NCBI GenBank assembly: GCA_964630905.1
Contig: CAZVWR010000004.1
Coordinates: 1 to 64,000 of the forward strand
Reading direction: 5' to 3'
Length of the DNA stretch: 64,000 nt
Origin: JAGOEX01 sp964630905
Lineage (GTDB): Bacteria; UBP6; UBA1177
Notes under the pieces: model-generated
Databases searched by the model: none
Seen by the model: only the letters and a program-made list of their open reading frames with translations
Told to the model about the DNA's origin: nothing
Shown: piece after piece, positions 30,766-40,424 of the stretch
Layout: each line of letters opens with the position of its first letter
Position numbering within the stretch: position 1 is the first letter of the stretch
Program-made: the position numbers and the translations under genes

Positions 30766-31209
30766 TCATTTCTTCAATGACTGCCATTTTTTAAAGCGGG
30801 ATGCCCTGCCGGATATTCCTGATGATGTCCACGGATTCTGATTATGGAACTGATTCACTTCGGTAAGATAGACCTTCTCTGAATTTTCAGATACATAAAG
30901 AGAAAGAGCTATCGCTGCGACATACTGATCCATTTCAGACTGATCATCAGAAACATTCTGAGCAGGCTTTTCTGCAACAGGTTCTTCCGTTTTCTTTTTT
31001 TCTGCAGGTTTTGCGGCATTTCCGTGTCCGTGAGCCTTACCTTCACCGAGTCTTTTGAACTGGGTAAGGATTATCGCCAGAATCGAAAGTCCGCCAATGA
31101 CAACAGATATTCCCAGAAATGGAAGTGTCTTTACAATAAGCTGGTCCGATCTCGAAAGACCTTCAAAAGCACCCACCGCATTCTGCAGGAAGTTGATATA
31201 ATTAATCAT
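30766..31209 (-). CDS. mmdD: OadG-like small membrane subunit of methylmalonyl-CoA decarboxylase
   Basis: A single membrane helix (about residues 30-50, LPFLGISVVIGGLSILAIIL) is followed by a charged Lys/Glu/Pro linker and a soluble tail that contains VAAIALSLYV, the short helix seen in OadG/MmdD-type subunits. These stabilise the decarboxylase complex and tie the carboxyltransferase to the membrane. AAGGAGGGATC precedes the ATG. Assignment rests on position, size and the helix plus tail pattern. Confidence 0.85.
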   Translation of the reverse strand: MINYINFLQNAVGAFEGLSRSDQLIVKTLPFLGISVVIGGLSILAIILTQFKRLGEGKAHGHGNAAKPAEKKKTEEPVAEKPAQNVSDDQSEMDQYVAAIALSLYVSENSEKVYLTEVNQFHNQNPWTSSGISGRASRFKKWQSLKK

Positions 31210-31218
31210 GATCCCTCC

Positions 31219-32754
31219 TTAGAGCGGTATATTGCCGTGTTTCTTCGCCGGAAGATCATCATTTTTTGTCGAAAGCATTTCAAGAGCTTTTATCAGCCTT
31301 GGTCTTGTTGTTTTCGGTTCAAAAATGTCATCGATGTATCCGTGAGCTGCGGCAATATAGGGGTTTGCAACATTTTCGTTATAAAGTTCTTCCTGTTCAG
31401 CCATGAATTTTGCCTTGTCTTCAGCTGCATCAAGTTCTTTTTTCATCAATATTTCGATCGCACCTTTTGCACCCATGACGGCTATCTGAGCTGTGGGCCA
31501 TGCATAATTGAGATCGTTTCTTAAGTTCTTGGAAGCCATTGCAAGATATGCTCCGCCAGTTGATTTTCTTGTAACGATCGTGATCTTGGGAACTGTCGCT
31601 TCGCTATAGGCATAAAGCATCTTGGCACCGTGTCTTATAACTCCGCCGTATTCCTGGCCCGTGCCGGGAAGGAATCCCGGAGTATCTACAAATGAAATAA
31701 GGGGAATGTTGAAAGCGTCGCAGAATCTTACAAATCTTGCGGCTTTATCGGAAGCATTGATATCAAGACATCCTGCAAGAACATTGGGCTGATTTGCAAC
31801 AACACCGACAGCACGACCGTTAAGTCTTGAAAATCCAATAAGAATATTCATTGCATAAAGCGGCATGACTTCATAAAACTCGCCGTCATCAAACACCATG
31901 TGAATGATGTCTCTCATGTCGTAACCTTTGTTCAGATTTGTCGGAACGATCGTGTTCAGAGCTTCTTCCATTCTGTCAAAGGAATCTCTGCATTCAACAA
32001 TAGGAGGTTCTTCCATATTGTTTGAGGGGAGAAAAGAAAGAAGTTTTCTTATCGCCTGAATGCTTTCGTCTTCAGTAGGATGAGAGAAATGCGCGACACC
32101 TGATTTTGTCATGTGAACAAGTGATCCGCCAAGCTGGTCGACCGTTACATCTTCGTGAGTTACCGCTTTTACAACTTTGGGACCGGTAAGGAACATATAT
32201 GAATTTGTTTCTGTCATGAAAACAAAGTCGGTCAATGCCGGAGAATATACAGCTCCGCCTGCACACGGTCCGTAAACTGCCGATATCTGTGGAATAACAC
32301 CGCTTGCGAGGGTATTTCTTTTGAAAATCTCACCATATCCGTTAAGTGACAGAACTCCTTCAGGAATGTTTGCTCCGCCCGAATCATTCATTGCTATGAC
32401 AGGTGCACCGACTTTCATGGCCATATCCATCACCTTGCAGATCTTTTCACCGACGATCTTTCCGAGCGATCCGCCGGCAACTGTGAAATCCTGAGCAAAT
32501 ACGAACACTTTCCTTCCTTCAATGGTTCCGTACCCTGTTACTACGCCATCCCCTACCGGGCTGCCCTGGGAAGTTCCGCATCTTAGTGCATCGAATTCTT
32601 CAAAGCTTCCCGCATCAAGAAGTTTAGCCATTCTTTCGCGGGCTGTAAGCTTTCCTTTTGCGTGCTGGTCATCGATTCTTTTCTGACCACCGCCCAACTT
32701 TCCCTTTTCCTTTCTGGACCTCAGATCTGCCAGTTTTTCTTCAATGGTTACCAT
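31219..32754 (-). CDS. mmdA: Methylmalonyl-CoA decarboxylase carboxyltransferase (alpha) subunit
   Basis: This acyl-CoA carboxylase beta-chain homologue moves the carboxyl of methylmalonyl-CoA to biotin, giving propionyl-CoA. Motifs include [44 protein letters not shown] and a [16 protein letters not shown] block, with [14 protein letters not shown] late. I start it at ATG 32754 because GGAG at 32762-32765 is seven bases away; ATG 32760 would be one base from it. The same protein family serves propionyl-CoA carboxylase, but the adjacent beta, gamma and biotin subunits define a sodium-pumping decarboxylase. Confidence 0.95.
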   Translation of the reverse strand: MVTIEEKLADLRSRKEKGKLGGGQKRIDDQHAKGKLTARERMAKLLDAGSFEEFDALRCGTSQGSPVGDGVVTGYGTIEGRKVFVFAQDFTVAGGSLGKIVGEKICKVMDMAMKVGAPVIAMNDSGGANIPEGVLSLNGYGEIFKRNTLASGVIPQISAVYGPCAGGAVYSPALTDFVFMTETNSYMFLTGPKVVKAVTHEDVTVDQLGGSLVHMTKSGVAHFSHPTEDESIQAIRKLLSFLPSNNMEEPPIVECRDSFDRMEEALNTIVPTNLNKGYDMRDIIHMVFDDGEFYEVMPLYAMNILIGFSRLNGRAVGVVANQPNVLAGCLDINASDKAARFVRFCDAFNIPLISFVDTPGFLPGTGQEYGGVIRHGAKMLYAYSEATVPKITIVTRKSTGGAYLAMASKNLRNDLNYAWPTAQIAVMGAKGAIEILMKKELDAAEDKAKFMAEQEELYNENVANPYIAAAHGYIDDIFEPKTTRPRLIKALEMLSTKNDDLPAKKHGNIPL

Positions 32755-32778
32755 CTTCATGCTCCAAATTCTGAAATA

Positions 32779-33180
32779 TTAATGTTTTTCCTCAGTAAGC
32801 TCTATAAGTACTTTTGTCTCTTTCGGGTGGATGAACGCTATTTTTGTTCCATGTGCTCCGCCTCTTGGAGTTTCGTCTATCATTTTTATCCCTTTCTCTT
32901 TCATTGCCGCAATGTCTTTTTCAACATCGTCACTGCTTACTGCAATGTGGTGCATCCCTTCGCCTCTTTTTTCGATGAATTTGGCGACAGGGCTTTCCGG
33001 ACTTGTAGGTTCAAGAAGTTCAATTCTGCTTTCTCCGATATCAAAGAACGCAACTTTAACTTTCTGTTCTTCAACAATTTCCTCACCCGAATATTTAAGG
33101 CCGAGAACATCGCGGTAAAGAGTCACAAAATCCTGAATGTTGTTGACTGCGATACCGATGTGATTGATCTTTCTTGTCAT
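32779..33180 (-). CDS. mce: Methylmalonyl-CoA epimerase
   Basis: The vicinal-oxygen-chelate protein converts (S)- and (R)-methylmalonyl-CoA, linking the mutase product to the decarboxylase. HIGIAVNNIQDF at the start, EGMHHIAVSSDDVEKD in the middle and the terminal FIHPKETKVLIELTE supply the His/Glu metal ligands typical of the enzyme. The start ATG 33180 overlaps the MeaB stop (ATGA) and has a GGGGG ribosome site; an in-frame start at 33192 is less likely. Confidence 0.95.
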   Translation of the reverse strand: MTRKINHIGIAVNNIQDFVTLYRDVLGLKYSGEEIVEEQKVKVAFFDIGESRIELLEPTSPESPVAKFIEKRGEGMHHIAVSSDDVEKDIAAMKEKGIKMIDETPRGGAHGTKIAFIHPKETKVLIELTEEKH

Positions 33181-34115
33181 TTTTTCCCCCATTCTATTTT
33201 TATCATTTCGTCAAGTTCCTTCATTGCCTGATACGGGTTCGTTTTTCCATTCATCAAATCACCACTCCACTTGGTGAACATACCTTGCTCATTTAAAATT
33301 GCAAGAATATTCGCTCCAATTCTGTCAAGAGCCATGTGTTTGAATTGATTGATGATTTTGTCCTTTTTTGCTGTAATGCCCTTGTTTTTGAGCCACATTC
33401 CTCTATCTCTTATTTTTTCCATCAGTTCAACTGTTCCCTTGTTCTCGGTGGCAACCGTTTCAACAACGGGCGGTTCCCATTCAAGACGGTGGCGGTTGAG
33501 GTTTATTATCATGCTGAGTTCAGCGGCAAGCCGTTCTTTTCCGTCTTTATCAGCTTTGTTGATGACAAAAATGTCGGCAATTTCCATGATTCCCGCTTTC
33601 AGTGCCTGAACATCGTCCCCCATTCCGGGAACAAGGACAAGCAAGACCGTGTCAGCGATGCTCATGACATCAATTTCACTTTGTCCTACACCCACTGTTT
33701 CAACGATAAGAACATCAAACCCTGCACTTTTCATAAGGTTGAGAACATCAATTGTCGCCGGTGCAAGTCCGCCGAGACTTCCTCTGCTTCCCATCGAACG
33801 GATGAAAACTCCGGGATCTGTCGCATGGTCGCACATTCTTATCCTGTCACCAAGGATCGCTCCACCTGTAAAAGGGGATGAAGGATCAACTGCGACAACC
33901 CCGACTGTTTTGCCTAAGTTTCTATATTCCTTGATGATTCTGTCGGTAAGTGAGCTTTTTCCTGCACCCGGAGGACCGGTGACACCGATGACGATAGTTT
34001 CAGAATTTTCCTTGTAAAGCTCTCTTAAAATATCTTCTGATCCATATCGGTCGTTTTCAATTTTGGTTATGAGCTTTGCCAGCACTCTAAAGTCGGACGC
34101 AAGAGGAGTTTCCAT
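33177..34115 (-). CDS. meaB: MeaB/ArgK-type GTPase chaperone of methylmalonyl-CoA mutase
   Basis: This G3E-family GTPase loads and protects the adenosylcobalamin cofactor of the mutase. The P-loop GPPGAGKS is at residues 47-54, followed by VAVDPSSPFTGGAILGDRIRM, the switch region FIRSMGSRGSLGG, VETVGVGQSE and the guanine motif NKAD. It starts one base into the end of the B12-binding subunit (TAATG) and its stop overlaps the epimerase start, so all are translationally linked. Confidence 0.96.
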   Translation of the reverse strand: METPLASDFRVLAKLITKIENDRYGSEDILRELYKENSETIVIGVTGPPGAGKSSLTDRIIKEYRNLGKTVGVVAVDPSSPFTGGAILGDRIRMCDHATDPGVFIRSMGSRGSLGGLAPATIDVLNLMKSAGFDVLIVETVGVGQSEIDVMSIADTVLLVLVPGMGDDVQALKAGIMEIADIFVINKADKDGKERLAAELSMIINLNRHRLEWEPPVVETVATENKGTVELMEKIRDRGMWLKNKGITAKKDKIINQFKHMALDRIGANILAILNEQGMFTKWSGDLMNGKTNPYQAMKELDEMIKIEWGKK

Positions 34116-34510
34116 TATTTTTTCACATTTTCCTTAATGAATTTAATGAATTCCTCTGACGGAGTTCCAGGAGTGAAAACCGCTTTAACCCCTTGTTCCT
34201 TCAAAAAAGGGATATCGCTTTCAGGAATTACTCCGCCGCCGAAAACGAGAATGTCCTCAGCCCCTTTTTCCTTTAACAGTTCAACAACTTTCGGCAGAAG
34301 TGTGTTGTGCGCACCGCTTAAAATAGATAAGCCGACTGCATCGACATCTTCCTGAACAGCCGCGTTGACAATTGCTTCAGGAGTCTGACGCAAACCTGTG
34401 TAAATTACTTCCATACCGGCATCTCTTAATGCTCTTGCAACAAATTTTGCACCCCTGTCATGACCATCCAGTCCCGGTTTTGCTATTAAAACTCTTATTT
34501 TCTGACTCAT
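34115..34510 (-). CDS. Methylmalonyl-CoA mutase small (B12-binding) subunit
   Basis: A free cobalamin-binding domain of 131 residues with the DxHxxG signature: Asp15, His17 and Gly20 in GLDGHDRG, where the His replaces the base of the cofactor. [12 protein letters not shown] and [10 protein letters not shown] are the other contact loops. The separate small subunit, as in archaeal and many anaerobic bacterial mutases, pairs with the large subunit encoded just upstream. AAGGAGG lies before the ATG. Confidence 0.96.
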   Translation of the reverse strand: MSQKIRVLIAKPGLDGHDRGAKFVARALRDAGMEVIYTGLRQTPEAIVNAAVQEDVDAVGLSILSGAHNTLLPKVVELLKEKGAEDILVFGGGVIPESDIPFLKEQGVKAVFTPGTPSEEFIKFIKENVKK

Positions 34511-34520
34511 TTTTTCCTCC

Positions 34521-36176
34521 TTAAAGAACTACTGATTCTTTGTGTTCGCCGAATACTTCCTGCAATGTTCCTGTGATTTCGCCGAGAGTTGCATAAACTT
34601 TTACCGCTTCGAGGATTTTGGGCATGAGGTTTTCAGTTCCCTGCGCTGCTGCCTTGATTTCGGCAAGTTTTTTCACAACTGCATCGTTATCTCTTGAAGC
34701 TTTCACTGCGTTAATTTTTGCGATCTGTGAAACCTGAATTGAGCGGTCAACTTTGAGCAGATTTGATGGAGGAAGTTCCTTGACCTGGAATTTATTTACT
34801 CCGACAACGATCTGTTCCCCTTTTTCAACTTCAAGCTGATAAGTGTAAGCACTGTCCTGAATTTCCTGCTGAACAAACCCTTTTTCGATCGCTTCGACCA
34901 TTCCGCCGAGTTCATCAATTCTATCGATATATTTCTTTGCTTTTGCATAGATGCTGTCTGTGAGTGCTTCAACGAAATAGCTTCCTGCAAGCGGATCAAT
35001 TGTATCTGCAATGCCGCTTTCGTAAGCCACTATCTGCTGAGTACGGAGTGCAATTCTTACGCTGTCTTCTGTCGGCAGTGCAAGAGCTTCGTCACGACTG
35101 TTTGTGTGGAGTGACTGTGTTCCGCCAAGTGTTGCCGCAAGTGTCTGGATCGCAACTCTGACGATGTTGTTGTCAGGCTGTTGAGCGGTAAGCGTGCAGC
35201 CTGCTGTCTGAGTGTGGAAACGGAGCATCTGTGATTTGACATCCTTAGCATTGAAGCGGTTTTTCATGATCTCAGCCCAGAGTCTTCTTGCCGCTCTGAA
35301 CTTTGCAACTTCTTCAAGCAGATTGTTGTGAGCGTTGAAAAAGAATGAAAGTCTGGGAGCAAAAACATCAATATCCATGCCGGCTTTTATTGCGGCATCG
35401 GCATAAGCAATACCGTCAGCGAGGGTAAATGCCACCTCCTGAACAGCGTTTGAACCTGCTTCACGGATATGATAACCTGAAATAGAAATGGTATTCCATT
35501 TTGTAACATTTGTTGCGCAATATCCGAAAATATCGGTGATAAGTCTCATCGAAGGTTTAGGCGGGAAACGGTAAGTACCGCGAGCGATGTATTCTTTCAA
35601 AATATCGTTCTGTATTGTTCCATTGAGCTTGTCAGGAGTAAATCCCTGCTTTTCTGCAACTGCAATATACATCGCAAGAAGCACGCCGGCAGTTGAGTTG
35701 ATGGTCATTGATGTTGAAACTTCACCCAGAGGAATTCCATCAAAAAGGATTTCCATATCTCTGAGAGAATCGATCGCAACGCCCACTTTTCCAACTTCAC
35801 CGTCGCTCATCGGATGATCTGAGTCATAACCGATCTGTGTCGGAAGGTCGAAAGCGACAGAAAGTCCTGTCTGACCAGCACCGAGAAGGTATTTGTATCT
35901 TTTGTTCGATTCTTCAGCTGTTCCGAAACCTGCATACTGACGCATTGTCCAGAATTTTCCGCGGTACATCGTTGACTGAACACCTCTTGTGAAAGGATAA
36001 AGGCCGGGAAGACCTCTTGTTTCAAGATATTGCGGATCTTCAAAGCCGGGAACATAAACAGGGTCGATAACTTCATTGAACGATGTTTTAAACTCTTTTT
36101 TCCTTTCGGGGAATTTTGCAACTGTTTTACCGTAGGCACCTTCTTTCCACTTGGCAAATTCATCTCTGATCGTCAT
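34521..36176 (-). CDS. Methylmalonyl-CoA mutase large (catalytic) subunit
   Basis: A TIM-barrel mutase chain that interconverts succinyl-CoA and (R)-methylmalonyl-CoA by a radical mechanism with adenosylcobalamin. Recognisable blocks are [71 protein letters not shown] and [17 protein letters not shown]. The protein ends without a B12 domain, which is supplied by the next gene. ATG 36176 fits the GAGG ribosome site better than GTG 36182. First gene of the minus-strand operon that runs to mmdB. Confidence 0.97.
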   Translation of the reverse strand: MTIRDEFAKWKEGAYGKTVAKFPERKKEFKTSFNEVIDPVYVPGFEDPQYLETRGLPGLYPFTRGVQSTMYRGKFWTMRQYAGFGTAEESNKRYKYLLGAGQTGLSVAFDLPTQIGYDSDHPMSDGEVGKVGVAIDSLRDMEILFDGIPLGEVSTSMTINSTAGVLLAMYIAVAEKQGFTPDKLNGTIQNDILKEYIARGTYRFPPKPSMRLITDIFGYCATNVTKWNTISISGYHIREAGSNAVQEVAFTLADGIAYADAAIKAGMDIDVFAPRLSFFFNAHNNLLEEVAKFRAARRLWAEIMKNRFNAKDVKSQMLRFHTQTAGCTLTAQQPDNNIVRVAIQTLAATLGGTQSLHTNSRDEALALPTEDSVRIALRTQQIVAYESGIADTIDPLAGSYFVEALTDSIYAKAKKYIDRIDELGGMVEAIEKGFVQQEIQDSAYTYQLEVEKGEQIVVGVNKFQVKELPPSNLLKVDRSIQVSQIAKINAVKASRDNDAVVKKLAEIKAAAQGTENLMPKILEAVKVYATLGEITGTLQEVFGEHKESVVL

Positions 36177-36222
36177 ATCCACACCTCATTAAAGAAATTA
36201 AGAAAAACCGATTTTTCAGCCG

Positions 36223-36250
36223 ATTCTAACCCCTCAAACACAAATTGCAA
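36223..36250 (-). promoter_or_regulatory. Possible promoter of the mcm/mmd operon
   Basis: On the minus strand TTGCAA (36245-36250) and TAGAAT (36223-36228) are 16 bases apart, about 47 bases before the mutase ATG. It shares the 199-base divergent gap with the pil promoter. No cobalamin riboswitch is present in front of this operon. Confidence 0.4.
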
Positions 36251-36303
36251 AAAAATATTGAAATATTTAAATTTGATAGTTGTGAACAAGTTGCTACTAT
36301 TTC

Positions 36304-36332
36304 TTGACGGTTGATGTTCTTATAATTATACT
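36304..36332 (+). promoter_or_regulatory. Promoter of the pilBTCSRD operon
   Basis: TTGACG at 36304-36309 and TATACT at 36327-36332 are separated by 17 bases, 44 bases before the pilB start. A nearer TATAAT at 36321 has an 11-base spacing and is probably not used. Confidence 0.65.
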
Positions 36333-36375
36333 GTAGCGTGTTTTTTTTAAGTAAACCCGGAAAGGAGAGTGGATT

Positions 36376-38112
36376 TTGAATAACAGACAATTGACAGGAA
36401 TGCTGATCAAGAGGGGAATAATATCTCTTCCTGAGCTGAGATCGCTTGAGGAACTGTCGACAGAATCGGGACAGAGTATAAAGGACCTTCTTTTCAGCGA
36501 CAACAGACTTAATGAAGGCCAGCTTGTGGACATTCTGAGCGAACAGTACAATGTTCCGAAAATTGATCTTAGCGAACTTGAGATCCAGCAGGAAGTTATA
36601 GACCTTCTCAACCCGCAGATAGTTACAAGATATAATGTCATTCCTATATCAAGAATAGGCAACACCCTTACAGTTGCCATGGCCGATCCCTCAAACATGA
36701 ATGCCCAGGACGATATCAAGTTCCTCACAGATTACAATGTCGAAGTGGTTGTTGCGGCAAGTTCAGATATTGAAGCGGCAATAGCAAAATATTACGGTGC
36801 GAATACCGCCAAAGCTCAGAAAGCCGGTGACATAACATTTGACATGGAAGATCTTCTGCGGGAGGTTGACACCATCCAGATAAATGAAATTGATATGGAG
36901 AGCGGAACTTCAATAGAGGATGCCATCAGGGATTCAGGAGATGCCCCCGTTGTCAGACTTGTAAATATGATCCTGCTTGACGCCATAAAAAAGAAGGCTT
37001 CCGATATTCACACCGAGCCGTATGAGAAAAGTTTCAGGGTGAGGCTCAGGATAGACGGTGTTCTTTATGATACTCTCCATCCGCCAAGACACATGATGGA
37101 TGCGATAATTGCAAGGTTCAAGGTCATGGCCAATCTTGACATCGCAGAAAAGAGGGTTCCTCAGGATGGTCGTATCAAGATAAAGATCGGGAAAGAAGAG
37201 GCAATGGATTTCCGAGTATCTGTATGTCCGGTCATATTCGGAGAGAAAGTGGTTCTCCGTCTTCTTGATAAATCAAATCTGCAGCTTGACATGACAAAGC
37301 TCGGGTTTTATTCTGATCAGCTTGAAATATTCAAAGATTCAATTCACAAACCATACGGAATGGTGCTTGTTACAGGTCCCACCGGTTCAGGTAAAACGAC
37401 AAGTCTTTATTCGGCACTTTCCGAGCTTAATCAGGATGATGTCAATATTTGTACCGCTGAAGACCCTGTCGAGTTCAATCTTGAAGGGATAAATCAGGTC
37501 GCGATCAGAGAACAGGTCGGCCTCACATTTGCCGCGGCGCTCAGATCCTTTCTTCGTCAGGACCCTGATATCATAATGGTCGGTGAGATCCGAGACTTTG
37601 AAACGGGTGAGATCGGTGTTAAAGCGGCTCTTACAGGTCACATGGTTCTGAGTACGCTCCACACAAATGATGCTCCTTCAACAGTAACCCGTCTGCTTAA
37701 CATGGGTATTGAAAGCTTCCTTGTAACATCATCTGTAAACTGCATCGTTGCTCAGAGACTCGGAAGGCAGATCTGCAAGAAATGCAAAGAACCCATTGAT
37801 GTCCCCAAGGCGGATCTTTTGAAGCTTGGTATCAAAGAATCCCAGATAGCAGGCGGATATCAGATATATCATGGTAAGGGTTGTGAAATATGCAATCAGA
37901 CAGGATATAAAGGGCGAATTGCATTTTATGAAGTTATGAAAATGTCTGATCCGATCAAAGATGCCATATTGAACGGTGCAAGTTCGATGGAACTTAAGGA
38001 ACTGGCAATACAGCACGGCATGAAGACTATGAGAATAAGTGCGAACTTAAGACTTCTTGAAGGTGTTACAACAATAGCCGAAGTAGTTAGAAATACTGCT
38101 CCTGATGAATAG
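36376..38112 (+). CDS. pilB: Type IV pilus extension ATPase PilB
   Basis: A hexameric ATPase that drives pilin polymerisation. An N-terminal T2SSE_N domain (about residues 50-140) precedes the ATPase core with Walker A GPTGSGKTT at 334-342, the Asp box RQDPDIIMVGEIRD and a zinc site formed by Cys467, Cys470, Cys503 and Cys506. The start is TTG 36376 after GGAGAG; no ATG gives the correct N-terminus. Length of 578 is normal. It heads the cluster pilB-pilT-pilC-pilS-pilR-pilD. A type II secretion GspE role is less likely because PilT is next door. Confidence 0.94.
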   Translation: MNNRQLTGMLIKRGIISLPELRSLEELSTESGQSIKDLLFSDNRLNEGQLVDILSEQYNVPKIDLSELEIQQEVIDLLNPQIVTRYNVIPISRIGNTLTVAMADPSNMNAQDDIKFLTDYNVEVVVAASSDIEAAIAKYYGANTAKAQKAGDITFDMEDLLREVDTIQINEIDMESGTSIEDAIRDSGDAPVVRLVNMILLDAIKKKASDIHTEPYEKSFRVRLRIDGVLYDTLHPPRHMMDAIIARFKVMANLDIAEKRVPQDGRIKIKIGKEEAMDFRVSVCPVIFGEKVVLRLLDKSNLQLDMTKLGFYSDQLEIFKDSIHKPYGMVLVTGPTGSGKTTSLYSALSELNQDDVNICTAEDPVEFNLEGINQVAIREQVGLTFAAALRSFLRQDPDIIMVGEIRDFETGEIGVKAALTGHMVLSTLHTNDAPSTVTRLLNMGIESFLVTSSVNCIVAQRLGRQICKKCKEPIDVPKADLLKLGIKESQIAGGYQIYHGKGCEICNQTGYKGRIAFYEVMKMSDPIKDAILNGASSMELKELAIQHGMKTMRISANLRLLEGVTTIAEVVRNTAPDE

Positions 38113-38127
38113 TTATCGAGGTAAAAA

Positions 38128-39225
38128 ATGACTGATGCTCCACAAGTTTCCCTACAGGACCTTCTCACACTGATGATCGAACAGAATGCATCCGATCTGC
38201 ACATTACGAGCGGAAGCCCGCCGCAGCTCAGGATCGACGGTTCGCTCCGTCCGGTGAATGTTCCTCCTCTTTCTCCGACTGAAACAAAAAGGCTTGCCTA
38301 CAGTATTCTTACTGAAAAACAGAAAAAACAGTTTGAAGAGAAAAATGAGCTCGACTTAAGTTTCGGTGTAAAGAACTTAAGCCGTTTCAGGGCGAATGTG
38401 TTTATGCAAAGAGGGGCGATAAGTGCAGCGATCCGAGTCATCCCTTATAAAATTCTTGATTTCAAACAACTCGGACTGCCTCCCATAGTTGAAGAACTCG
38501 CAAAAAAACCGAAGGGACTGATTCTTGTGACAGGCCCGACAGGAAGCGGAAAATCGACTACACTTGCATCCATTGTTGATTATATAAACAGAAACAGGAA
38601 GGGACACATTGTTACCATTGAAGACCCGATAGAATTTATTCACAGTCACAAGAACTGTATCGTCAATCAGAGAGAAGTCGGTGCCGATACAGGATCTTTC
38701 GGGGCGGCTCTCCGCGTTGTTCTCCGGCAGGATCCTGATGTTGTTCTGATAGGCGAGATCAGAGACCTTGAAACAATGGCGACAGCGCTAAGTGTTTCTG
38801 AAACAGGTCACCTTGCACTTGCCACTCTTCACACAAACAGCACTATCGAAACGATAAACCGTATAATTGATATGTTCCCTGTCAATCAGCAGTCACAGGT
38901 TCGTGCCCAGCTGAGCTTTGTTCTGGTTGGAATTGTCGCCCAGACACTTGTTCCTAAAAAATTTGGCGGCGGTCGAGTGATAGCCTGTGAAATAATGGTC
39001 CCCAACGCCGCAATAAGAAACCTCATCAGGGAAGAGAAACTTCAGCAGATATACTCAAGCATGCAGTCCGGACAGAAGGACAGTAATATGCAGACAATGA
39101 CACAGGATCTGGCAAGGCTTGTGAAAAATGACATAATTGACATTAACGAAGCCCTTGCTATTGTTCCTTTTGTAGATGAGTTCCAGAATCTTCTGGCAAA
39201 ATCAAATCAGCCGACAAGGAGGTAA
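38128..39225 (+). CDS. pilT: Type IV pilus retraction ATPase PilT
   Basis: A 365-residue retraction motor that disassembles the pilus and powers twitching. Walker A GPTGSGKST at residues 136-144, the DPDVVLIGEIRDLETM Asp box, and HLALATLHTNS are diagnostic. The C-terminal DLARLVKNDIID helix is also typical. GAGG ribosome site; 15 bases after pilB. Its presence shows the system is a retractile pilus and not only a secretion machine. Confidence 0.95.
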   Translation: MTDAPQVSLQDLLTLMIEQNASDLHITSGSPPQLRIDGSLRPVNVPPLSPTETKRLAYSILTEKQKKQFEEKNELDLSFGVKNLSRFRANVFMQRGAISAAIRVIPYKILDFKQLGLPPIVEELAKKPKGLILVTGPTGSGKSTTLASIVDYINRNRKGHIVTIEDPIEFIHSHKNCIVNQREVGADTGSFGAALRVVLRQDPDVVLIGEIRDLETMATALSVSETGHLALATLHTNSTIETINRIIDMFPVNQQSQVRAQLSFVLVGIVAQTLVPKKFGGGRVIACEIMVPNAAIRNLIREEKLQQIYSSMQSGQKDSNMQTMTQDLARLVKNDIIDINEALAIVPFVDEFQNLLAKSNQPTRR

Positions 39226-39227
39226 TT

Positions 39228-40424
39228 ATGCCGTTTTACAGGTACTCCGGAGTGAACAAAAAAGGTGAAGCTGTAAAGGGTTCCATTGATGCAGATGACG
39301 AAAGAGGTGCCCGTCAGGCGTTGATGGCAAAAGGGGTACGCCCCGATTCAATAAAGAAGGACTGGACCAGGATCGAACTTGGCGGCGGCGGCATCGGAAA
39401 TAAGGAGCTGGTCATCTTCACCCGTCAGTTTGCAACGATGATAAACGCAGGTCTTTCGATCATTCAGGGACTTGAGATACTTGCTGCACAGTCTGAAACA
39501 CCTGCTTTCAGAAGCGTTATCAGAAAAGTGAAAAATTCAGTTGAAGAGGGAAAGTCGCTGAGTGATGCGTTAAAAGATCACAAGACAGTTTTCTCAGACC
39601 TTTATGTCAACCTTGTCGCTGCAGGTGAGGTGGGCGGTATTCTTGATACTATCCTTGACCGTCTTGCCGTTTTCCTTGAAAAGAATGCGGCGATAAACGA
39701 CAAGATCAAAAGTGCGATGAAATATCCGACAGTTGTCATGATAGCGGTTATCGGTATAACCATAGTCCTTCTTTACTGGGTCGTTCCTACATTTGCTTCA
39801 ATGTTCATGAGTGCCGGTCAGCAGCTTCCGGGACTTACGCAGGTGGTTGTTGACCTCAGTGAATGGACGCAGAACAATATTCTTATCATAATCGGAGCTT
39901 TGGTCGGAATAATTTTCGGATTTAAAACAGCTATGAAGAACAAACAGTTCCGTTTTAATATTCATAAAATGTCTCTTGATGCTCCGATAGTGGGCGACCT
40001 CATCAAGAAGTCCGCTGTCGCAAGGTTCACAAGAACTCTGGGAACCCTTGTCAGCTCCGGTGTTCCCCTTGTTGACGGACTTGAGGTCGTTTCAAGGACA
40101 GCAGGAAACCTCGCAATAGAAAAAGCGATCGTTTTTGTAAGGGCGAGGGTCATCGAAGGAAGCGACATGACAACGCCTCTGACAGATGTAGGGATATTCC
40201 CTTCAATGGTCGTTCAGATGATAGGCGTCGGTGAGGCGACCGGAGCTATGGACACAATGCTTAATAAAATTGCTGACTTCTATGAAGATGAAGTCGATGT
40301 TGCAATAGATGGTCTTACCTCAATGATCGAGCCGATACTCATGATATTTGTCGGCGGAATAGTCGGAACAATGATGGTCGCAATGTATCTTCCGATCTTC
40401 AGCATGGGTAAAGCGGTCGGATGA
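39228..40424 (+). CDS. pilC: Type IV pilus inner-membrane platform protein PilC
   Basis: Two T2SSF domains, each with a cytoplasmic helical bundle and membrane segments (about residues 165-190, 215-235 and 370-395). FTRQFATMINAGLSIIQGLEIL and FTRTLGTLVSSGVPLVDGLEVV mark the duplicated halves. The protein anchors PilB and PilT. AAGGAGG lies before the ATG and the stop overlaps the pilS start by four bases. Confidence 0.95.
   Translation: MPFYRYSGVNKKGEAVKGSIDADDERGARQALMAKGVRPDSIKKDWTRIELGGGGIGNKELVIFTRQFATMINAGLSIIQGLEILAAQSETPAFRSVIRKVKNSVEEGKSLSDALKDHKTVFSDLYVNLVAAGEVGGILDTILDRLAVFLEKNAAINDKIKSAMKYPTVVMIAVIGITIVLLYWVVPTFASMFMSAGQQLPGLTQVVVDLSEWTQNNILIIIGALVGIIFGFKTAMKNKQFRFNIHKMSLDAPIVGDLIKKSAVARFTRTLGTLVSSGVPLVDGLEVVSRTAGNLAIEKAIVFVRARVIEGSDMTTPLTDVGIFPSMVVQMIGVGEATGAMDTMLNKIADFYEDEVDVAIDGLTSMIEPILMIFVGGIVGTMMVAMYLPIFSMGKAVG

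Noticed and set aside
31024..31524. Plus-strand frames inside the mmd operon
   Set aside because: They are antisense to mmdD and mmdA, whose families are certain.
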